Assembly: GCF_001651865.1 (NCBI RefSeq) | Contig: NZ_LPUX01000068.1 | Coordinates: forward strand, 124,001-188,000 | Direction: 5' to 3' | Length of the DNA stretch: 64,000 bases | Source of the DNA: Sinorhizobium glycinis | GTDB lineage: Bacteria > Pseudomonadota > Alphaproteobacteria > Rhizobiales > Rhizobiaceae | The notes under the pieces: model-generated | Database searches by the model: none | What the model was told of the DNA's origin: nothing | Seen by the model: only the letters and a program-made list of their open reading frames with translations | Translations under genes and position numbers: made by a program | In this document: piece after piece, positions 17,617 through 27,772 of the stretch | Layout of the letters: each line of letters opens with the position of its first letter | How positions within the stretch are numbered: position 1 is the stretch's first letter

Positions 17617-20460
17617 ATGCTCGATAAGACCTACGATTCCGCATCCGTCGATCCGCGTATTGCCAAGAAGTGGGACGATGAAAACGCGTTTCGTGCCGGC
17701 GCCGGCGCAAAGCCGGATACCGAGACCTTCTGCATCGTGATCCCCCCGCCAAATGTTACCGGCTCTCTGCACATGGGTCATGCCCTCAACAACACGCTGC
17801 AGGATGTCATGGTGCGCTTCGAGCGCATGCGCGGGAAGGATGTCCTCTGGCAGCCGGGCATGGACCATGCCGGCATTGCCACGCAGATGGTCGTCGAGCG
17901 TCAACTCGCTCAGCGCAAGCTGCCGGGCCGCCGCGAGATGGGGCGCGAGGCCTTCATCGAGAAGGTCTGGGAATGGAAGGCCGAATCCGGCGGGCTGATC
18001 TTCAACCAGTTGAAGCGGCTTGGCGCCTCCTGTGACTGGTCGCGCGAGCGCTTCACCATGGACGAGGGGCTGTCCGAAGCGGTCGTCGAGGTATTCGTCA
18101 GTCTCTACAAGGAAGGCTTGATCTACCGCGACACGCGCCTGGTCAACTGGGACCCGAAGCTGCAGACGGCGATTTCGGACATCGAGGTCGAGCAGGTCGA
18201 GGTCAACGGGCATCTCTGGCATCTGCGCTATCCGCTCGAAGAGGGCGTCACCTATCAGCATCCCGTCGCCTTCGACGAAGACGGCAATGCCACTGAATGG
18301 GAAACGCGCGACTATCTGGTCGTCGCCACGACGCGTCCGGAAACGATGCTCGGAGACACCGGTGTTGCGGTGCATCCAGATGACGCGCGCTACAGGGGGA
18401 TCGTCGGCAAGCACGTCATCCTGCCGATCGTCGGACGCCGCATCCCGATCGTCGCCGATGAGTATCCGGACCCGACGACCGGCACCGGCGCGGTGAAGAT
18501 GACGCCGGCGCACGACTTCAACGATTTCGAGGTCGGCAAGCGCAGGGGGCTACGTCAGGTCAACGTGTTGACGCCGGACGGCCGCATCGCGATCAAGAAC
18601 AACGAGGATTTCCTCGAGGGCCTGGATCACCCGGCGGCGCTCCATGGCGCCTGGGATCAGCTCGAGGGCAAGGACAGGTTCGAGGCGCGCCGGCTGATCG
18701 TCGAAATTCTCGAGGCGGCAGGCCTCGTCGACCATATCGAGCCGCACAGGCACATGGTGCCGCACGGTGATCGCGGCGGCGTGCCGATCGAGCCGCGCCT
18801 GACAGAGCAGTGGTATGTCGACGCAAAGACCTTGGCCAGGCCGGCCATCGCCTCGGTCAGGGAAGGGCGCACGACCTTCGTTCCCAAGAACTGGGAAAAG
18901 ACCTATTTCGAATGGATGGAGAATATCCAGCCCTGGTGCATTTCGCGTCAGCTCTGGTGGGGTCATCAGATCCCGGCCTGGTACGGTCCGGACGGCCAGG
19001 TCTTCGTCGAGAAGACGGAGGAAGAGGCGCTGCACGCGGCGATTCAGCATTACCTGGCCCATGAGGGCCCCATGAAGGCCTATGTCGAGGACCTGCTCGA
19101 GAACTTCAAGCCGGGTGAAATACTCACGCGCGACGAGGATGTGCTGGACACCTGGTTCTCCTCCGCCCTTTGGCCCTTCTCGACACTTGGTTGGCCGACG
19201 GAGACGCCGGAGCTCGAAAAATACTACCAGACCGATGTTCTGGTCACCGGTTTCGACATCATCTTCTTCTGGGTCGCCCGGATGATGATGATGGGCCTGC
19301 ATTTCATGAAGGACGCCGACGGCACGCCGGTCGAGCCGTTCCACACCGTGTACGTCCATGCGCTCGTTCGCGACAAGAACGGGCAGAAGATGTCGAAGTC
19401 GAAGGGCAACGTCATCGATCCGCTCGAACTGATCGACGAGTACGGCGCCGACGCCCTGCGCTTCACGCTGGCGATCATGGCGGCACAGGGTCGCGATGTG
19501 AAACTCGATCCGGCCCGCATTGCCGGCTACCGCAACTTCGGCACCAAGCTCTGGAACGCCACGCGTTTTGCCGAGATGAACGGCGCCACGGGCACCGACG
19601 GTTTCGTTCCGGAAGCCGCCTCGCAGACGGTCAACCGCTGGATACTGACAGAGCTGTCGCGCACGATCCGCGACGTCACCGAAGCGGTCGAGGGATATCG
19701 GTTCAACGATGCGGCCGGAAGCCTGTATCGCTTCATATGGAACCAGTTCTGCGACTGGTATCTCGAACTGTTGAAGCCGGTCTTCAGTGGCGCGGACGAG
19801 GCTGCGAAGCGCGAATCGCAGGCTTGCGTGGCATACGTGCTGGACGAAATCTACAAGCTGCTGCACCCGTTCATGCCCTTCATGACCGAGGAGCTGTGGG
19901 AAAAGACTGCGGGCCCGGGGCGCGACCGGGCGACGCTCCTGTGCCACGCCGAATGGCCGGCCGCCTTCTACGCCGATGACCTGGCCGCGGACGAAATCAA
20001 CTGGCTGATCGACCTCGTGTCCGGGATTCGTTCGGTTCGGGCGGAAATGAACGTTCCGCCGTCGGCGATGGCACCGCTGGTCGTTGTCGGTGCCAAGGGT
20101 TTGACGAGCGAGCGGCTCGATCGGCATGCCTCGGCGATCAAGCGGCTGGCGAGGGTCGAGAGCATCGAGCACGCGGCGGTGGCGCCGCGCGGCAGCGCGC
20201 AGATCGTCATAGGCGAGGCGACAGCCTGCCTTCCGCTCGGAAGCCTCATCGACCTGGCGGCCGAAAAATCCCGCCTCGAGAAGGCAATCGCCAAGGTAGA
20301 CGTCGAGCGCGAGAGAATTCTCGGCAAACTCGCCAATGAAAAATTCGTCGCCAACGCAAAGCCCGAACTGGTCGAAGCGGAACGGGAGCGACTGGCCGAA
20401 CTCGACCTGCAGAAGGATTCGCTTGGCGTTGCTCTGAGCCGCGTGTCGGAAGCAGGTTAG
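17617..20460 (+). CDS. valS: Valyl-tRNA synthetase
   Basis: Class I aminoacyl-tRNA synthetase charging tRNA-Val, with editing of mischarged threonine. The 947-residue protein has the HIGH-type motif in PPPNVTGSLHMGHALNNT at about 44-61, a CP1 editing domain with TTRPETMLGDTGVAVHP, the KMSKS motif in GQKMSKSKGNVIDP at about 589-602, an anticodon-binding domain, and the C-terminal coiled-coil arm (about 880-945). The ATG at 17617 gives the family start; the frame is open upstream into the RIME-like repeat but that extension has no support. A terminator follows. Confidence 0.98.
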   Translation: MLDKTYDSASVDPRIAKKWDDENAFRAGAGAKPDTETFCIVIPPPNVTGSLHMGHALNNTLQDVMVRFERMRGKDVLWQPGMDHAGIATQMVVERQLAQRKLPGRREMGREAFIEKVWEWKAESGGLIFNQLKRLGASCDWSRERFTMDEGLSEAVVEVFVSLYKEGLIYRDTRLVNWDPKLQTAISDIEVEQVEVNGHLWHLRYPLEEGVTYQHPVAFDEDGNATEWETRDYLVVATTRPETMLGDTGVAVHPDDARYRGIVGKHVILPIVGRRIPIVADEYPDPTTGTGAVKMTPAHDFNDFEVGKRRGLRQVNVLTPDGRIAIKNNEDFLEGLDHPAALHGAWDQLEGKDRFEARRLIVEILEAAGLVDHIEPHRHMVPHGDRGGVPIEPRLTEQWYVDAKTLARPAIASVREGRTTFVPKNWEKTYFEWMENIQPWCISRQLWWGHQIPAWYGPDGQVFVEKTEEEALHAAIQHYLAHEGPMKAYVEDLLENFKPGEILTRDEDVLDTWFSSALWPFSTLGWPTETPELEKYYQTDVLVTGFDIIFFWVARMMMMGLHFMKDADGTPVEPFHTVYVHALVRDKNGQKMSKSKGNVIDPLELIDEYGADALRFTLAIMAAQGRDVKLDPARIAGYRNFGTKLWNATRFAEMNGATGTDGFVPEAASQTVNRWILTELSRTIRDVTEAVEGYRFNDAAGSLYRFIWNQFCDWYLELLKPVFSGADEAAKRESQACVAYVLDEIYKLLHPFMPFMTEELWEKTAGPGRDRATLLCHAEWPAAFYADDLAADEINWLIDLVSGIRSVRAEMNVPPSAMAPLVVVGAKGLTSERLDRHASAIKRLARVESIEHAAVAPRGSAQIVIGEATACLPLGSLIDLAAEKSRLEKAIAKVDVERERILGKLANEKFVANAKPELVEAERERLAELDLQKDSLGVALSRVSEAG

Positions 20461-20486
20461 GTCGCTTCGATGTTGGAAGATGAGCG

Positions 20487-20516
20487 AATCCGCGGCAGAA
20501 ATGCCGCGGATTTTTG
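20487..20516 (+). terminator. Terminator after valS
   Basis: Perfect 11-bp stem AATCCGCGGCA / TGCCGCGGATT with a GAAA tetraloop, followed by TTTG. Confidence 0.9.
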
Positions 20517-20646
20517 TCGCCTCAAGAGATCCTTCGAATCGCCCCCGCTATCGGTCGATCAATCTTCGGAATACACGCATGGGTTTTGTTGCGGCGTTTT
20601 CCAAGGGGCGCCGCGCGGGCTGGGTTCCAAAAAGAAATATTGTTGT

Positions 20647-20658
20647 TGTGACGTCACA
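20647..20658. promoter_or_regulatory. Perfect 12-base palindrome TGTGACGTCACA
   Basis: Lies about 246 bases upstream of the fadL-like start. Half-sites TGTGA and TCACA recall CRP-family operators, but the spacing is 2 rather than 6, so it is not a standard CRP site. Confidence 0.4.
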
Positions 20659-20727
20659 CATTGCTCACTCTGTAGATTTTTTTTCCGACTTTAGCGAATT
20701 CATACTTAAATTGTGGAAATGCATTTC

Positions 20728-20746
20728 GCCATATTCGGAATATGGC
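20728..20746. promoter_or_regulatory. 19-base inverted repeat upstream of fadL
   Basis: GCCATATTC-G-GAATATGGC, a perfect 9+1+9 repeat in an AT-rich stretch, about 160 bases before the porin start. Candidate operator; the regulator is unknown. Confidence 0.45.
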
Positions 20747-20903
20747 CGAATCATGAAATTCTTACGTAATTTGATGACAGAAACTGTCGGCTTTAGGCGA
20801 CCGGTCGCGAATTGCCAATCACGGCATCGTGACGAATAGTCAGCCCAAGTGCGGCGGCGCGAGGCGAAACGCCGCATTCCGTGAAATGCAGGGGAGGAGC
20901 TGA

Positions 20904-22121
20904 ATGGCTCAAAATGGACTGAAAAGGAGCATCCTCGCAGCCGTTGCTGGAGTGCTCGTCGCGTCGGCTGCGCAGGCTGGGGGGCTGGAGCGCAGCGGTT
21001 ACAATATCGACCTCTTGTTCGATCCATCGGATTACGCGGCGGAAGCGACGGCGACTTATGTCAGTCCGCAGCGTGATCTCAAGGACGTCACGGACATCAA
21101 TCCGGCGAATGGCATCGGCTCCAATGGTTTGGGCGGCGGCAGCACGAGCGTTCGCGATACGGAAGGCTATTGGGCGCCCCGTGTCGGCGTGAAAGCTGGT
21201 TTGGGTGACAGTATTGACTGTATGGCGGACTACTCCCAGCCTTGGGGCGCCCACAGTAATCCGGGCAAGAACTGGATGGGTGCGAACGACAATATCGAGA
21301 CAAAGGTCGAAAGCGACAACTACGCGGCCACCTGCTCTTACAAATGGGATATGGGCCCAGGTTTCGTTCGTCTGATCGGCGGTGCGTTCTATCAGGAAGT
21401 CGGAGGCTTCAAGGAACGTTTGGTTGCACCGGACTTCGCTGTCCCCGGTAACGGCATCGGTCGTCTCGATCTTGAAGGCTCCGGCTGGGGCTGGCGCACC
21501 GGTGTTGCCTATGAAATTCCAGAATACGCGATGCGCGCGAGCCTCGTTTACAACAGTGCCGTCGACCTGGATGATCTCTCCGGATCCATCGACTTGAGGG
21601 AGTTGGGGCTAACGAAATATGACGTCTCCGGCTCCGCCTCGATGCCGGATTCGCTGGAACTCAAGGTGCAGTCCGGCATCGCTCCCGGATGGCTGGCATT
21701 CGGCTCGGTCAAGTGGACTGACTGGAGCCAACTGCAAGTCCTCAATTTCTGCCCGGCGACGGTGACGCCGTTTACACCGTGCACGAGCCTCGATTTGCTC
21801 TATCGCGACGGCTGGACGATCACCGGCGGTATTGGTCACAAATTCAACGATCAGTGGAGCGGTGCCGTCAGCGTGGCTTGGGATCGCGGCACGAGCACCG
21901 GGATCGGTACGCAGACGGATACTTGGACGCTCGGTACGGCCGTTTCCTATACCCCCACGCAGAACATCGAGCTTCGGCTTGCCGGCGTCGTCGGCATCAT
22001 GACGAGCGGGGAGTCCGGTCCGACGACGTACCAAGGAGAGGTCTACGGCGACGAAGTGACCTATGACTTCGACAACGACTTCGTCGGCGCGATCTCGACA
22101 TCTCTAAAAGTCAGGTTCTGA
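20904..22121 (+). CDS. FadL/OmpP1-family outer membrane transporter
   Basis: Outer membrane beta-barrel of the FadL/TodX family, which takes up long-chain fatty acids and other hydrophobic molecules; rhizobial FadL homologues also help cells perceive long-chain acyl-homoserine lactones. The 405-residue protein has a signal peptide ending near residue 24 (SAAQA|GGLERSGYNIDLLFDPSD), the family features ATATYVSPQ and NDQWSGAVSVAWDRG, and a C-terminal aromatic residue (SLKVRF). An RBS GGGGAGGAG precedes the ATG. It is monocistronic, with palindromes upstream and a terminator after. The specific substrate cannot be told. Confidence 0.85.
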   Translation: MAQNGLKRSILAAVAGVLVASAAQAGGLERSGYNIDLLFDPSDYAAEATATYVSPQRDLKDVTDINPANGIGSNGLGGGSTSVRDTEGYWAPRVGVKAGLGDSIDCMADYSQPWGAHSNPGKNWMGANDNIETKVESDNYAATCSYKWDMGPGFVRLIGGAFYQEVGGFKERLVAPDFAVPGNGIGRLDLEGSGWGWRTGVAYEIPEYAMRASLVYNSAVDLDDLSGSIDLRELGLTKYDVSGSASMPDSLELKVQSGIAPGWLAFGSVKWTDWSQLQVLNFCPATVTPFTPCTSLDLLYRDGWTITGGIGHKFNDQWSGAVSVAWDRGTSTGIGTQTDTWTLGTAVSYTPTQNIELRLAGVVGIMTSGESGPTTYQGEVYGDEVTYDFDNDFVGAISTSLKVRF

Positions 22122-22572
22122 TCTCCATACGATCAGCGTCTCAGGGCCCGGTTCTGCCGGGCTCTTTTTTTGCCCGAGCGATCCGTTTCGGCCGCTGCTT
22201 ATAAGCAATCGCGAATGTGACGATTCGGCAACACATTTATTACTATGCTTTGCTAGTATCCGGCCGGTGTCGAATATGTCCATTTCCCGCCACAAAATGG
22301 GAGCAGCGATAATAGCGACAAACGTGCGAGTGCCGTGTTTGCGTTTGAGGTGAACTGAGTTTGTGTGCCGCCATGACATCCCTTAGCAGCAGGCGCTTGG
22401 CGCGTGGTCGGGCCGACAGCGATCACGGCAAGGCTGACGCGCGCGATAATCGAATGAGCCGAGCGGCGTCGCTACGAGACAGCGCTCGAACGACGCGGGG
22501 CCTCGGACAGGTCGATGTCGTGCATGGTGGTTGGGTCGGCGCAGCCGGCTGGAACGGAAGAAACTGATTGTG
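22122..22572 (+). other. Intergenic region upstream of exoR
   Basis: A 451-base gap. The first 50 bases hold the porin terminator; 22195-22300 is AT-rich and the likeliest place for the exoR promoter. I see no convincing small gene; short frames here lack ribosome sites. Confidence 0.5.
22143..22171 (+). terminator. Terminator after the FadL-type gene
   Basis: Stem AGGGCCCGG / CCGGGCTCT (one G-T pair) with a 5-base loop, followed by a run of seven T. Confidence 0.88.
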
Positions 22573-23376
22573 ATGCGCGCGGGTGAATTAAAATCGCTGA
22601 AAATGGCGGTGCTGGGCATGTCACTGGCGGTTGGCGCCCCCGCTGCCGGGCCGGCGCGAGCCTTCGATCCGTCAGCGGGCGTGACGAAGGAGTCGGGTCC
22701 GTTCGCGCTCTTCAAGTTCGGCTTCTCCGCCTACAAGAACGGCCGCAAGGACGAGGCGGTCGAGGCCTATCGCTACGCCGCCGAGAAGGGCCATACTGGT
22801 TCGCGCTGGGCGCTTGCCAATATGTACGCCTATGGCGACGGAGTCGCCGAGAACGATCTCGAAGCGTTCAAGATCTATAGCGAAATTGCCCAGCAGGGCG
22901 TCGAGCCCGGTTCCGAGGATACCGGCTATTTCGTCAACGCGCTAATCGCGCTTGCCGGCTATTACCGTCGCGGTATTCCGGACAGCCCCGTGCAGGCCGA
23001 CCTGCCGCAGGCGCGGCAGCTGTATTTTCAGGCGGCATCGACTTTCGGCATCGCCGAGGCGCAGTTCCAGTTGGCGCGGATGCTGCTTTCGGGAGAGGGC
23101 GGCACCGTCAATGTCCAGCAGGCCAAGAAATGGCTGAACCGGGCGCGCAAGAACGGCCATGCCGGTGCCATGGGCGTCTTTGGCAATGTCATTTTCCAAG
23201 AGGGCCAGACGGTGCGCGGGCTCGCCTACATGACGGCGGCTCTCGACCAGTGTTCGCCGAAGGACAGGCCGTGGCTCCAGTCCATGCAGGAGCAGGCCTT
23301 CTCGCTCGCCACCGAGGACGACCGCCGCGTCGCAATCGCCATGGCGCAGAACATGCATCCGCAGGCCGACGAGTGA
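22573..23376 (+). CDS. exoR: ExoR, periplasmic Sel1-repeat repressor of the ExoS/ChvI system
   Basis: Periplasmic protein that binds the sensor kinase ExoS and holds it inactive, so restraining succinoglycan synthesis and permitting flagellar genes; in S. meliloti it is itself degraded in the periplasm. The 267-residue product has a signal peptide to about residue 30 (GPARA|FDPSAG) and Sel1-type repeats, for example KNGRKDEAVEAYRYAAEKGH, EAQFQLARMLLSGEGG and AKKWLNRARKNGHAGAMGVF. Start chosen at ATG 22573 because it gives a compact signal peptide; the frame extends upstream to 22531. xthA converges on it, as in S. meliloti. Confidence 0.95.
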   Translation: MRAGELKSLKMAVLGMSLAVGAPAAGPARAFDPSAGVTKESGPFALFKFGFSAYKNGRKDEAVEAYRYAAEKGHTGSRWALANMYAYGDGVAENDLEAFKIYSEIAQQGVEPGSEDTGYFVNALIALAGYYRRGIPDSPVQADLPQARQLYFQAASTFGIAEAQFQLARMLLSGEGGTVNVQQAKKWLNRARKNGHAGAMGVFGNVIFQEGQTVRGLAYMTAALDQCSPKDRPWLQSMQEQAFSLATEDDRRVAIAMAQNMHPQADE

Positions 23377-23454
23377 GTGTGCCGAGCCTGGCTTTCTAAT
23401 ACTGCGAGGCGTCAAGCGAGACCGGAGCCTCGCCTTTCGCTTCGGCCCATCCGC

Positions 23455-24242
<788 letters not shown>

Positions 24243-24447
24243 CGCATCTGCCTTTCTTATTTCATCAAGCGTTGGCGCCGAGTCGTTGTAGCGGCTACGA
24301 TTTCTTTTGACAAATCGGCAGCGGCAAGATCCGCGTTCCGCTGGCCGTGACCAGGCAATCGGCCGGAATCCCGGCGCATTCGCATAAGGAAATGCAGCCG
24401 TCGGTGGCGGAATTGATTCCTCATTCGGTGCGTCTATAGTCCGGCGC

Positions 24448-25911
24448 ATGATCGCGTTCATCGACAATTACTGGCCGCATTTCCTGGCGCTCCTCTCGTT
24501 CGCCCTGGGGGTGCCGGCGATCATTCACGCCGCCATGACGAAGGACGATGTGCGCGCCGCCGCCGGCTGGGTCGGCGTAGTCCTCCTTTCACCGGTAATC
24601 GGGGCAGTCATCTATGCGGTGGCCGGCATCAATCGCATTCGCCGTACCTCGATCGGCTTGCAACGCTCGCTGCTGCGAGCGAGCGGCCCGGATCCGTTTC
24701 TCGGTTCCGACGTCACGGACGAGAATGTTGCGGTTCGCTTCGGACAGCGATTCGCTGCGATGAAAATTCTCGGCGACCGGGTGTCGCGCTTTTCAATGTC
24801 GAGCGGAAATCACATCACCATGCTGGAGGGGGGCGACGAGGTATATGGGGCGATGCTCGAGGCGATTGCCGGCGCTCGCCGCAGCATCCTTTTCGAAAGT
24901 TACATCTTCGATCGCGATCGGATCGGGCTTCGTTTCGCCGATGCGCTGATCGCGGCGGTCAAGCGCGGCCTCAGCGTGCGGGTCCTGATCGATGCCGTTG
25001 GCGCCCGCTATTCGGTGCCGAGCATCGTGAGTTATCTGCAGGAAGGAGGGGTCACGACCGCGGTCTTCAACGGTAACATCATCATGGGCCTGAGGCTGCC
25101 CTATGCCAATCTCAGGACCCATCGGAAGATCGTCGTCATTGACGGCGCGGTCGCCTTTACCGGCGGCATGAACATCCGGGCCGGCTTCACGACCGAGATC
25201 GCTGGCATCGCCGCTTCGTTCGATACCCATTTCCGCGTTACCGGGCCGATCGTCGCCGACATCTTCCAGGTGGGGGCGGAAGACTGGCAGTTCTCGAGCG
25301 GGGAATTGCTCGCCGGCGAAGCCTGGCGGTTGGCCGACCTCGATGAGCGGGGCGATACGCCGTCCGTGCTGATGCGGGCGGTTCCCTCGGGGCCGGACAG
25401 CACCAACGAGACCAACCACAAGATGCTGATAGGGGCGTTCTCCATCGCGCGCAGGCATATCCGGGTGATGTCACCCTATTTTCTCCCGGACAGGGAACTC
25501 ATCAGCGCGCTGGTAACGGCGGCGCGACGAGGCGTCGAAGTCGATGTCATCGTACCGGCTGTCAACAACCTGACCCTCGTGGATCGCGCAATGACCGCGC
25601 AATTCGACCAGGTGCTGGAAGGCCATTGCCGCGTGTGGCGGGCCAAAGGGAGCTTCAACCATTCGAAATTGATCGTCGTCGACGATCATTGGGCCTATGT
25701 CGGGTCGAGCAATCTCGATCCGCGCTCACTACGCCTCAATTTCGAATTCGACCTCGAGATCCTCGATGACGCCTTTGCGCGGGCGATCAGCGACAAGGTC
25801 TGCGAGGTGCGCGAGACCGCCGCGGAGGTGACGCTCGCGAGTCTCGACGCGCAGCCCTTGCTGAACCGTCTGGCGAACCGCCTTCTGTGGCTGGGCTCGC
25901 CCTATCTCTAG
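24448..25911 (+). CDS. cls: Cardiolipin synthase
   Basis: Inner-membrane phospholipase D-superfamily enzyme condensing phosphatidylglycerols to cardiolipin. The 487-residue protein has two N-terminal membrane segments (about 7-27 and 37-58) and two HKD motifs: HRKIVVIDGAVAFTGGMN at about 222-239 and HSKLIVVDDHWAYVGSSNLD at about 407-426. The length and two-helix N-terminus match bacterial Cls. It converges on the Fe-S carrier gene, 27 bases away. Confidence 0.95.
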   Translation: MIAFIDNYWPHFLALLSFALGVPAIIHAAMTKDDVRAAAGWVGVVLLSPVIGAVIYAVAGINRIRRTSIGLQRSLLRASGPDPFLGSDVTDENVAVRFGQRFAAMKILGDRVSRFSMSSGNHITMLEGGDEVYGAMLEAIAGARRSILFESYIFDRDRIGLRFADALIAAVKRGLSVRVLIDAVGARYSVPSIVSYLQEGGVTTAVFNGNIIMGLRLPYANLRTHRKIVVIDGAVAFTGGMNIRAGFTTEIAGIAASFDTHFRVTGPIVADIFQVGAEDWQFSSGELLAGEAWRLADLDERGDTPSVLMRAVPSGPDSTNETNHKMLIGAFSIARRHIRVMSPYFLPDRELISALVTAARRGVEVDVIVPAVNNLTLVDRAMTAQFDQVLEGHCRVWRAKGSFNHSKLIVVDDHWAYVGSSNLDPRSLRLNFEFDLEILDDAFARAISDKVCEVRETAAEVTLASLDAQPLLNRLANRLLWLGSPYL

Positions 25912-25938
25912 AATTTCGGAGATGGATGGAGGAGGCTT

Positions 25939-26271
25939 CTAGACCGAGAAGCTGGTTCCGCAGCCGCAACTTGCCACGGCATTCGGATTCTTGATCTGAA
26001 AGGACTGGCCGAGCAGATTGTCGACGAAGTCGATTTCCGAGCCTCCCATATAGACCAGCGAGAGGCTGTCGATCAGGACTTTGGCATTGCCCTTCTCGAG
26101 GACGAGATCGTCGTCGTTTTCCCTGTCCACCAGGTCGAACTTGTAGGAGAAGCCGGAGCAACCGCCGCCTTCGACGGAGACGCGCATCGCAGTCTTGTCG
26201 TGTTCGGTCTGAAGTATGGTGGCGATGCGCCGGGCGGCCGCATCCGAAAGGGTGACTGTTTCCTGCATCAT
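25939..26271 (-). CDS. A-type iron-sulfur carrier (HesB/IscA/ErpA family)
   Basis: Small carrier that receives and delivers Fe-S clusters to apoproteins. The 110-residue product has the three conserved cysteines: one in [15 protein letters not shown] and the CGC pair in [11 protein letters not shown] at the C-terminus. ErpA and IscA cannot be distinguished by sequence alone here. It is not beside suf or isc genes; it lies divergent from dgt, an arrangement also seen in other rhizobia. Confidence 0.93.
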   Translation of the reverse strand: MMQETVTLSDAAARRIATILQTEHDKTAMRVSVEGGGCSGFSYKFDLVDRENDDDLVLEKGNAKVLIDSLSLVYMGGSEIDFVDNLLGQSFQIKNPNAVASCGCGTSFSV

Positions 26272-26465
26272 GTCTGGCCTCCTGCCGGGGTCAAGAACCG
26301 GAGAGATTCGTTTGCATCCTGGCGTTACAATGGCTGGGCTTGAGAAGCGAGCCCGGGGATTTCCCAGCGATTACAGCGGCTATTCCCTCGTCGCTTTCTT
26401 GCAACGCATACTATAGGTATGAAGGCTTGAATGTCCCGTCAATGGGACGGCATCGCAGGTGTGAG

Positions 26466-27683
26466 ATGGCTTTCGACAGACAGGCCCTGGGCTTCGGTTA
26501 TGGTGAACATGCAGCCTTCGCTTCCAACCCCTGGGCATCGCGCGGCAGACTCTATCCAGAAGCCTCCAGTCCGACGCGTTCCGACTTCCAGCGCGACCGC
26601 GACCGCATCGTCCATACGACCGCGTTTCGTCGCCTGAAGCACAAGACCCAGGTATTCATCGCCGCCGACGGCGACCACTACCGCACCCGGCTCACGCATA
26701 CGATCGAAGTCGCGCAGATCGCCCGCGCTTTGGCACGGGCATTGAAGCTCGACGAGGATCTGGCCGAGGGGGTGGCGCTCGTCCACGACTTCGGCCACAC
26801 GCCGTTCGGCCACACCGGCGAGGATGCGCTGCACGAAATGCTGAAGCCCTATGGCGGCTTCGACCACAATGCCCAGTCGCTGCGCATCGTCACCAAGCTC
26901 GAGCGCCGCTATGCGGAGTTCGATGGCTTGAACCTCACCTGGGAGAGCCTCGAAGGATTGGTCAAGCACAATGGGCCGCTGATGACGCCGGAAGGCGAGG
27001 GCACCCGCGGTCCGGTGCCGCAGCCGATTCTGGACTATTGCGCCGTCCACGATCTCGAACTGGCGAGTTTCGCGAGCCTCGAAGCCCAGGTGGCGGCGAT
27101 CGCCGACGATATCGCCTATAATACCCACGACATCGACGATGGATTGCGCGCCGGTTACCTGACGCTCGACATGCTGGAAGAGGTTCCGTTCCTGGCCCGC
27201 CTGATGCGCGAGGTCCACGACCGCTATCCCGGCCTGGAAAATAGCCGTTTCACCCACGAGATCATGCGCCGGCAGATCACCGCGATGGTCGAGGACGTCA
27301 TCGGCGTGGCGCAGGCGCGTCTGGGCGACATTCGGCCGAAGAGCGCGAGTGACGTGCGCAAGGCCGGCAGGGTCATCGCGACCTTCTCCGAGGCGATGAG
27401 CGAAACGGACCGGCAGATCAAGAACCTGCTGATGACGCGCATCTATCGCCACCCAGAGGTCATGCGCGTGCGGCAGGCAGCCGCATCGATCGTTACCGAC
27501 CTTTACCGGGCGTTCATGGCCGACCCGCTGCTGATGAAGGAGCATTACTGGATCGACCAGATCGCCGGGATGGCCGAGCCGGCCCGGGCGCGCCATGTGG
27601 GAGACTATCTTGCCGGCATGACCGATACCTTCGCGATCAGCGTGCACGGGCGCTTGTTTGACCACACGCCGGATTTGCGGTAG
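26466..27683 (+). CDS. dgt: dGTP triphosphohydrolase-like HD protein
   Basis: HD-superfamily dNTP triphosphohydrolase, dGTPase type 2 subfamily, hydrolysing dNTPs to nucleoside and triphosphate. The 405-residue protein shows [14 protein letters not shown], the metal-binding H in [19 protein letters not shown], and the HD motif [20 protein letters not shown]. The ATG at 26466 fits family N-termini; the frame is open 126 bases upstream into the intergenic region. A likely terminator follows and argS begins 89 bases later. Confidence 0.93.
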   Translation: MAFDRQALGFGYGEHAAFASNPWASRGRLYPEASSPTRSDFQRDRDRIVHTTAFRRLKHKTQVFIAADGDHYRTRLTHTIEVAQIARALARALKLDEDLAEGVALVHDFGHTPFGHTGEDALHEMLKPYGGFDHNAQSLRIVTKLERRYAEFDGLNLTWESLEGLVKHNGPLMTPEGEGTRGPVPQPILDYCAVHDLELASFASLEAQVAAIADDIAYNTHDIDDGLRAGYLTLDMLEEVPFLARLMREVHDRYPGLENSRFTHEIMRRQITAMVEDVIGVAQARLGDIRPKSASDVRKAGRVIATFSEAMSETDRQIKNLLMTRIYRHPEVMRVRQAAASIVTDLYRAFMADPLLMKEHYWIDQIAGMAEPARARHVGDYLAGMTDTFAISVHGRLFDHTPDLR

Positions 27684-27696
27684 TGACGCGCCGCGC

Positions 27697-27732
27697 GGAG
27701 GCTGCAGGTTCCCATGGACCCGGCCTCCTTTT
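27697..27732 (+). terminator. Probable terminator after dgt
   Basis: Stem GGAGGC / GCCTCC enclosing 20 bases, followed by TTTTATAG. The loop is long, so it is weaker evidence than the others. Confidence 0.5.
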
Positions 27733-27772
27733 ATAGTTTTGCGCCATTCTCCAGCTGGACTGGAAAGAGCGG

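Larger units (their letters stand above)
20461..20903 (+). other. Intergenic region valS-fadL
   Basis: A 443-base gap, markedly AT-rich for this genome from about 20630 to 20770. It holds the valS terminator, a 12-base palindrome (20647-20658) and a 19-base inverted repeat (20728-20746), all upstream of the porin gene. No coding frame is convincing. Confidence 0.65.

Noticed and set aside
20470-20839. Short frames in the valS-fadL gap
   Set aside because: They overlap the valS terminator and the AT-rich promoter region and lack family matches.
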